64,000 nt of DNA from Neisseria sp. (GTDB lineage: Bacteria; Pseudomonadota; Gammaproteobacteria; Burkholderiales; Neisseriaceae), in NCBI RefSeq assembly GCF_030530745.1, contig NZ_JAUMUI010000011.1, positions 1 through 64,000 of the forward strand, read 5' to 3'. Shown here piece by piece: positions 62,405 through 64,000 of the stretch. Below the pieces are notes generated by a model that saw only the letters and a list, made by a program, of their open reading frames with translations, was not told where the DNA came from and searched no databases. The first letter of the stretch is position 1. Every line of letters starts with the position of its first letter. Made by a program: the position numbers and the translations under genes.

Positions 62405-63928
62405 ATGAACACACCGTCTTATTCCGACTATCTGATCCGCATCCTCACTGCCGCCGTGTATGATGTTGCCGTGGAAACGCCGCTGGAGCAGGCGCGCGGC
62501 CTGTCGCGCCGGGCCAATAACAATATTTTGCTCAAACGCGAAGATTTGCAGCCTGTGTTTTCGTTCAAAATCCGCGGCGCCTACAACAAAATGGCCAAGC
62601 TGCCGAAAGAGGCGCTCGCGCGCGGCATCATCGCCGCCAGCGCGGGCAACCATGCGCAGGGCGTGGCTCTGTCGGCGCAGCGTTTGGGCTGCCGCGCGGT
62701 GATCGTGATGCCCGAAACCACGCCGCAAATCAAAATCGATGCAGTGAGAAACCGCGGCGGCGAAGTGGTGCTCAAAGGCGTGTCGTATAACGATGCCTAT
62801 GATTATGCCGTTAAGCTCGCCGAAGAAGAGGGCTTAACTTATATCGCCCCGTTCGACGATCCCGACGTGATTGCGGGGCAGGGCACCATCGGCATGGAAA
62901 TTCTGCGCCAAACGTCCGAAAGCATCCATGCCATTTTCGTGCCCATCGGCGGCGGCGGTTTGGCCGCAGGCGTGGTGGCGTTTATCAAACAGGTGCGCCC
63001 CGAAATCAAAGTGATCGGGGTGCAGACCAACGATTCGTGCTGCATGAAAGTGTCGGTTGACAAAGGCGAGCGGGTGGAGCTGAAAGACGTAGGGCTGTTT
63101 TCAGACGGCACCGCCGTGAAGCTGGTGGGCGAAGAAACGTTCCGCATCTGCCGCGACCTGCTCGATGAAATCATCACGGTCGATACCGACGCCGTCTGCG
63201 GCGCCATCAAAGATATTTTCGACGACACCCGCAGCATTATGGAGCCTGCCGGCGCATTGGCGCTGGCCGGTTTGAAAGCCTACATCAACCGCACGAGGGC
63301 CGAAGGCGAAACGCTGGTGGCGGTAACCAGCGGTGCCAACATCAATTTCCACCGCCTGCGCCACGTGTCGGAACGCAGCGAGCTGGGCGAAGGCAACGAA
63401 GGCATTTTCGCTGTGTCGATACCCGAAAAACCGGGAAGTTTCCGCAAATTTATCAATGTGTTGGGCAACCGCAATATTACCGAGTTCAACTACCGTTACG
63501 GCGACGACGAAACCGCACATATTTTTGTGGGCATCCAAACGGCAGGCGTGCAGGATTTGGCCAAAATCAGCGCCGGCCTCACCGCCGCCGGCCTGCCCAA
63601 CACCGATTTGACCGATAACGAAGTGGCGAAAATCCACACCCGCTATATGGTTGGCGGGCGCACGCACAAAGTGGCCAACGAGCGTGTGGTCAGCTTCGAG
63701 TTTCCCGAACGGCCGGGCGCGCTGGCGCGTTTTCTGAACCGTATGCAGTCCGATTGGAACATTACCCTGTTCCATTACCGCAACCACGGCGCCGATTACG
63801 GCCGCGTGCTGGTGGGTGTGGATGTGCCGCCGCAGGACGCCCGAGCCTTTGCCGGCTTTCTCGACGGCCTGGGTTATGCCTATGAAGACGAAACAAACAA
63901 TGCGGCATACAAGCTGTTTTTAGGCTGA
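62405..63928 (+). CDS. ilvA: Threonine deaminase (biosynthetic, IlvA)
   Basis: The 507-residue PLP enzyme makes 2-oxobutanoate from threonine, the first committed step to isoleucine. The PLP Lys is in FSFKIRGAYN (Lys55); the phosphate loop is VPIGGGGLAAGV, and SAGNHAQGVALSA is present. Two ACT-like regulatory domains follow (GIFAVSIPEKPGSFRKFINVLGNRNITEFNYRYG and VVSFEFPERPGALARFLNRMQSDWNITLFHYRNHG), so it should be isoleucine-inhibited. A coding uptake sequence encodes LFSDGT. The start at 62405 (MNTPSYSDYLIRIL) is preferred over longer frames through a DUS. An AG-DUS at 63931-63942 follows; the last 60 bases hold nothing recognisable. Confidence 0.96.
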   Translation: MNTPSYSDYLIRILTAAVYDVAVETPLEQARGLSRRANNNILLKREDLQPVFSFKIRGAYNKMAKLPKEALARGIIAASAGNHAQGVALSAQRLGCRAVIVMPETTPQIKIDAVRNRGGEVVLKGVSYNDAYDYAVKLAEEEGLTYIAPFDDPDVIAGQGTIGMEILRQTSESIHAIFVPIGGGGLAAGVVAFIKQVRPEIKVIGVQTNDSCCMKVSVDKGERVELKDVGLFSDGTAVKLVGEETFRICRDLLDEIITVDTDAVCGAIKDIFDDTRSIMEPAGALALAGLKAYINRTRAEGETLVAVTSGANINFHRLRHVSERSELGEGNEGIFAVSIPEKPGSFRKFINVLGNRNITEFNYRYGDDETAHIFVGIQTAGVQDLAKISAGLTAAGLPNTDLTDNEVAKIHTRYMVGGRTHKVANERVVSFEFPERPGALARFLNRMQSDWNITLFHYRNHGADYGRVLVGVDVPPQDARAFAGFLDGLGYAYEDETNNAAYKLFLG

Positions 63929-64000
63929 AAAGGCCGTCTGAAAGGCTGTTTTAACATTCCGGCTTTCTTACACCACTATTGTTTTACAGGGAATAACAAC

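Overview
This window is a stretch of Neisseriaceae chromosome, almost certainly a commensal or animal-associated Neisseria. The 12-base DNA uptake sequence AGGCCGTCTGAA (AG-DUS dialect) is scattered throughout, often as close inverted pairs that act as terminators. Gene content also fits (rluD/bamD divergence, rdgC, pgeF, lolA, ackA, Neisseria-type cysJ). No phage, CRISPR array or rRNA operon is visible. Most genes are GC-rich housekeeping genes; two genes (17655-18410 and 39450-40082) are clearly AT-rich and look acquired.

Layout. 1-3000: start of prpB, an isochorismatase-fold protein lacking the nucleophilic cysteine, and a moaC-moeB molybdopterin pair. 3.2-17.6 kb: ppc, nth, mutL, lolA, a ferritin-like protein, a phosphohexomutase, rlmJ, a potD-type lipoprotein and an alaS carrying an unusual internal insertion. 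17.6-36 kb: an AT-rich membrane protein, a 2Fe-2S reductase, ackA, tcdA-scpA, uspA, a 45-aa DUF3149 membrane peptide, lysO, a DeoR regulator, a GST, GNAT, recR, a nucleoside hydrolase, a lipoprotein, hscB, mscS-nudB, rluD and bamD back to back, and an HI_0552-like protein. 35.5-40.1 kb is the accessory segment: a Fic protein with a large palindrome at its promoter, then an IS5-family element whose transposase is split by a 1.3-kb insert carrying a GST gene and ohr, then an AT-rich membrane protein. 40-46 kb: uvrA, cysD and cysJ, the last two divergent around a 39-bp perfect inverted repeat and without cysN or cysI beside them. 46-64 kb: leuB, a SpoU methyltransferase, a YecA/SEC-C protein, pgeF, proS, pnp, tRNA-Glu, rdgC, dcd, aat, dapD, upp, a DUF2322 gene, a frameshifted lipoprotein, a PBP5/6-type carboxypeptidase and ilvA.

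Mobile and repeated DNA. Non-coding gaps hold at least four families of small repeats: (A) 163-187-bp elements with GGGTCTGTTGACAATT ends and TA duplications; (B) 139-161-bp elements with GAGACCTTTGCAAAA ends; (C) roughly 120-bp elements containing CGGGCTTGACCCG; (D) short hairpins built from two IS3-like ends. One A copy lies exactly between two convergent genes and supplies the stop codon of both.

Limits: calls rest on reading translated sequence and motifs by eye; no database search was run. Starts were chosen by Shine-Dalgarno sequence and family N-termini. No complete novel multi-gene system is evident. The strongest leads are the split IS with its gst-ohr insert, the alaS insertion, the cysD-cysJ inverted repeat, the fic palindrome and the stop-codon-donating MITE.
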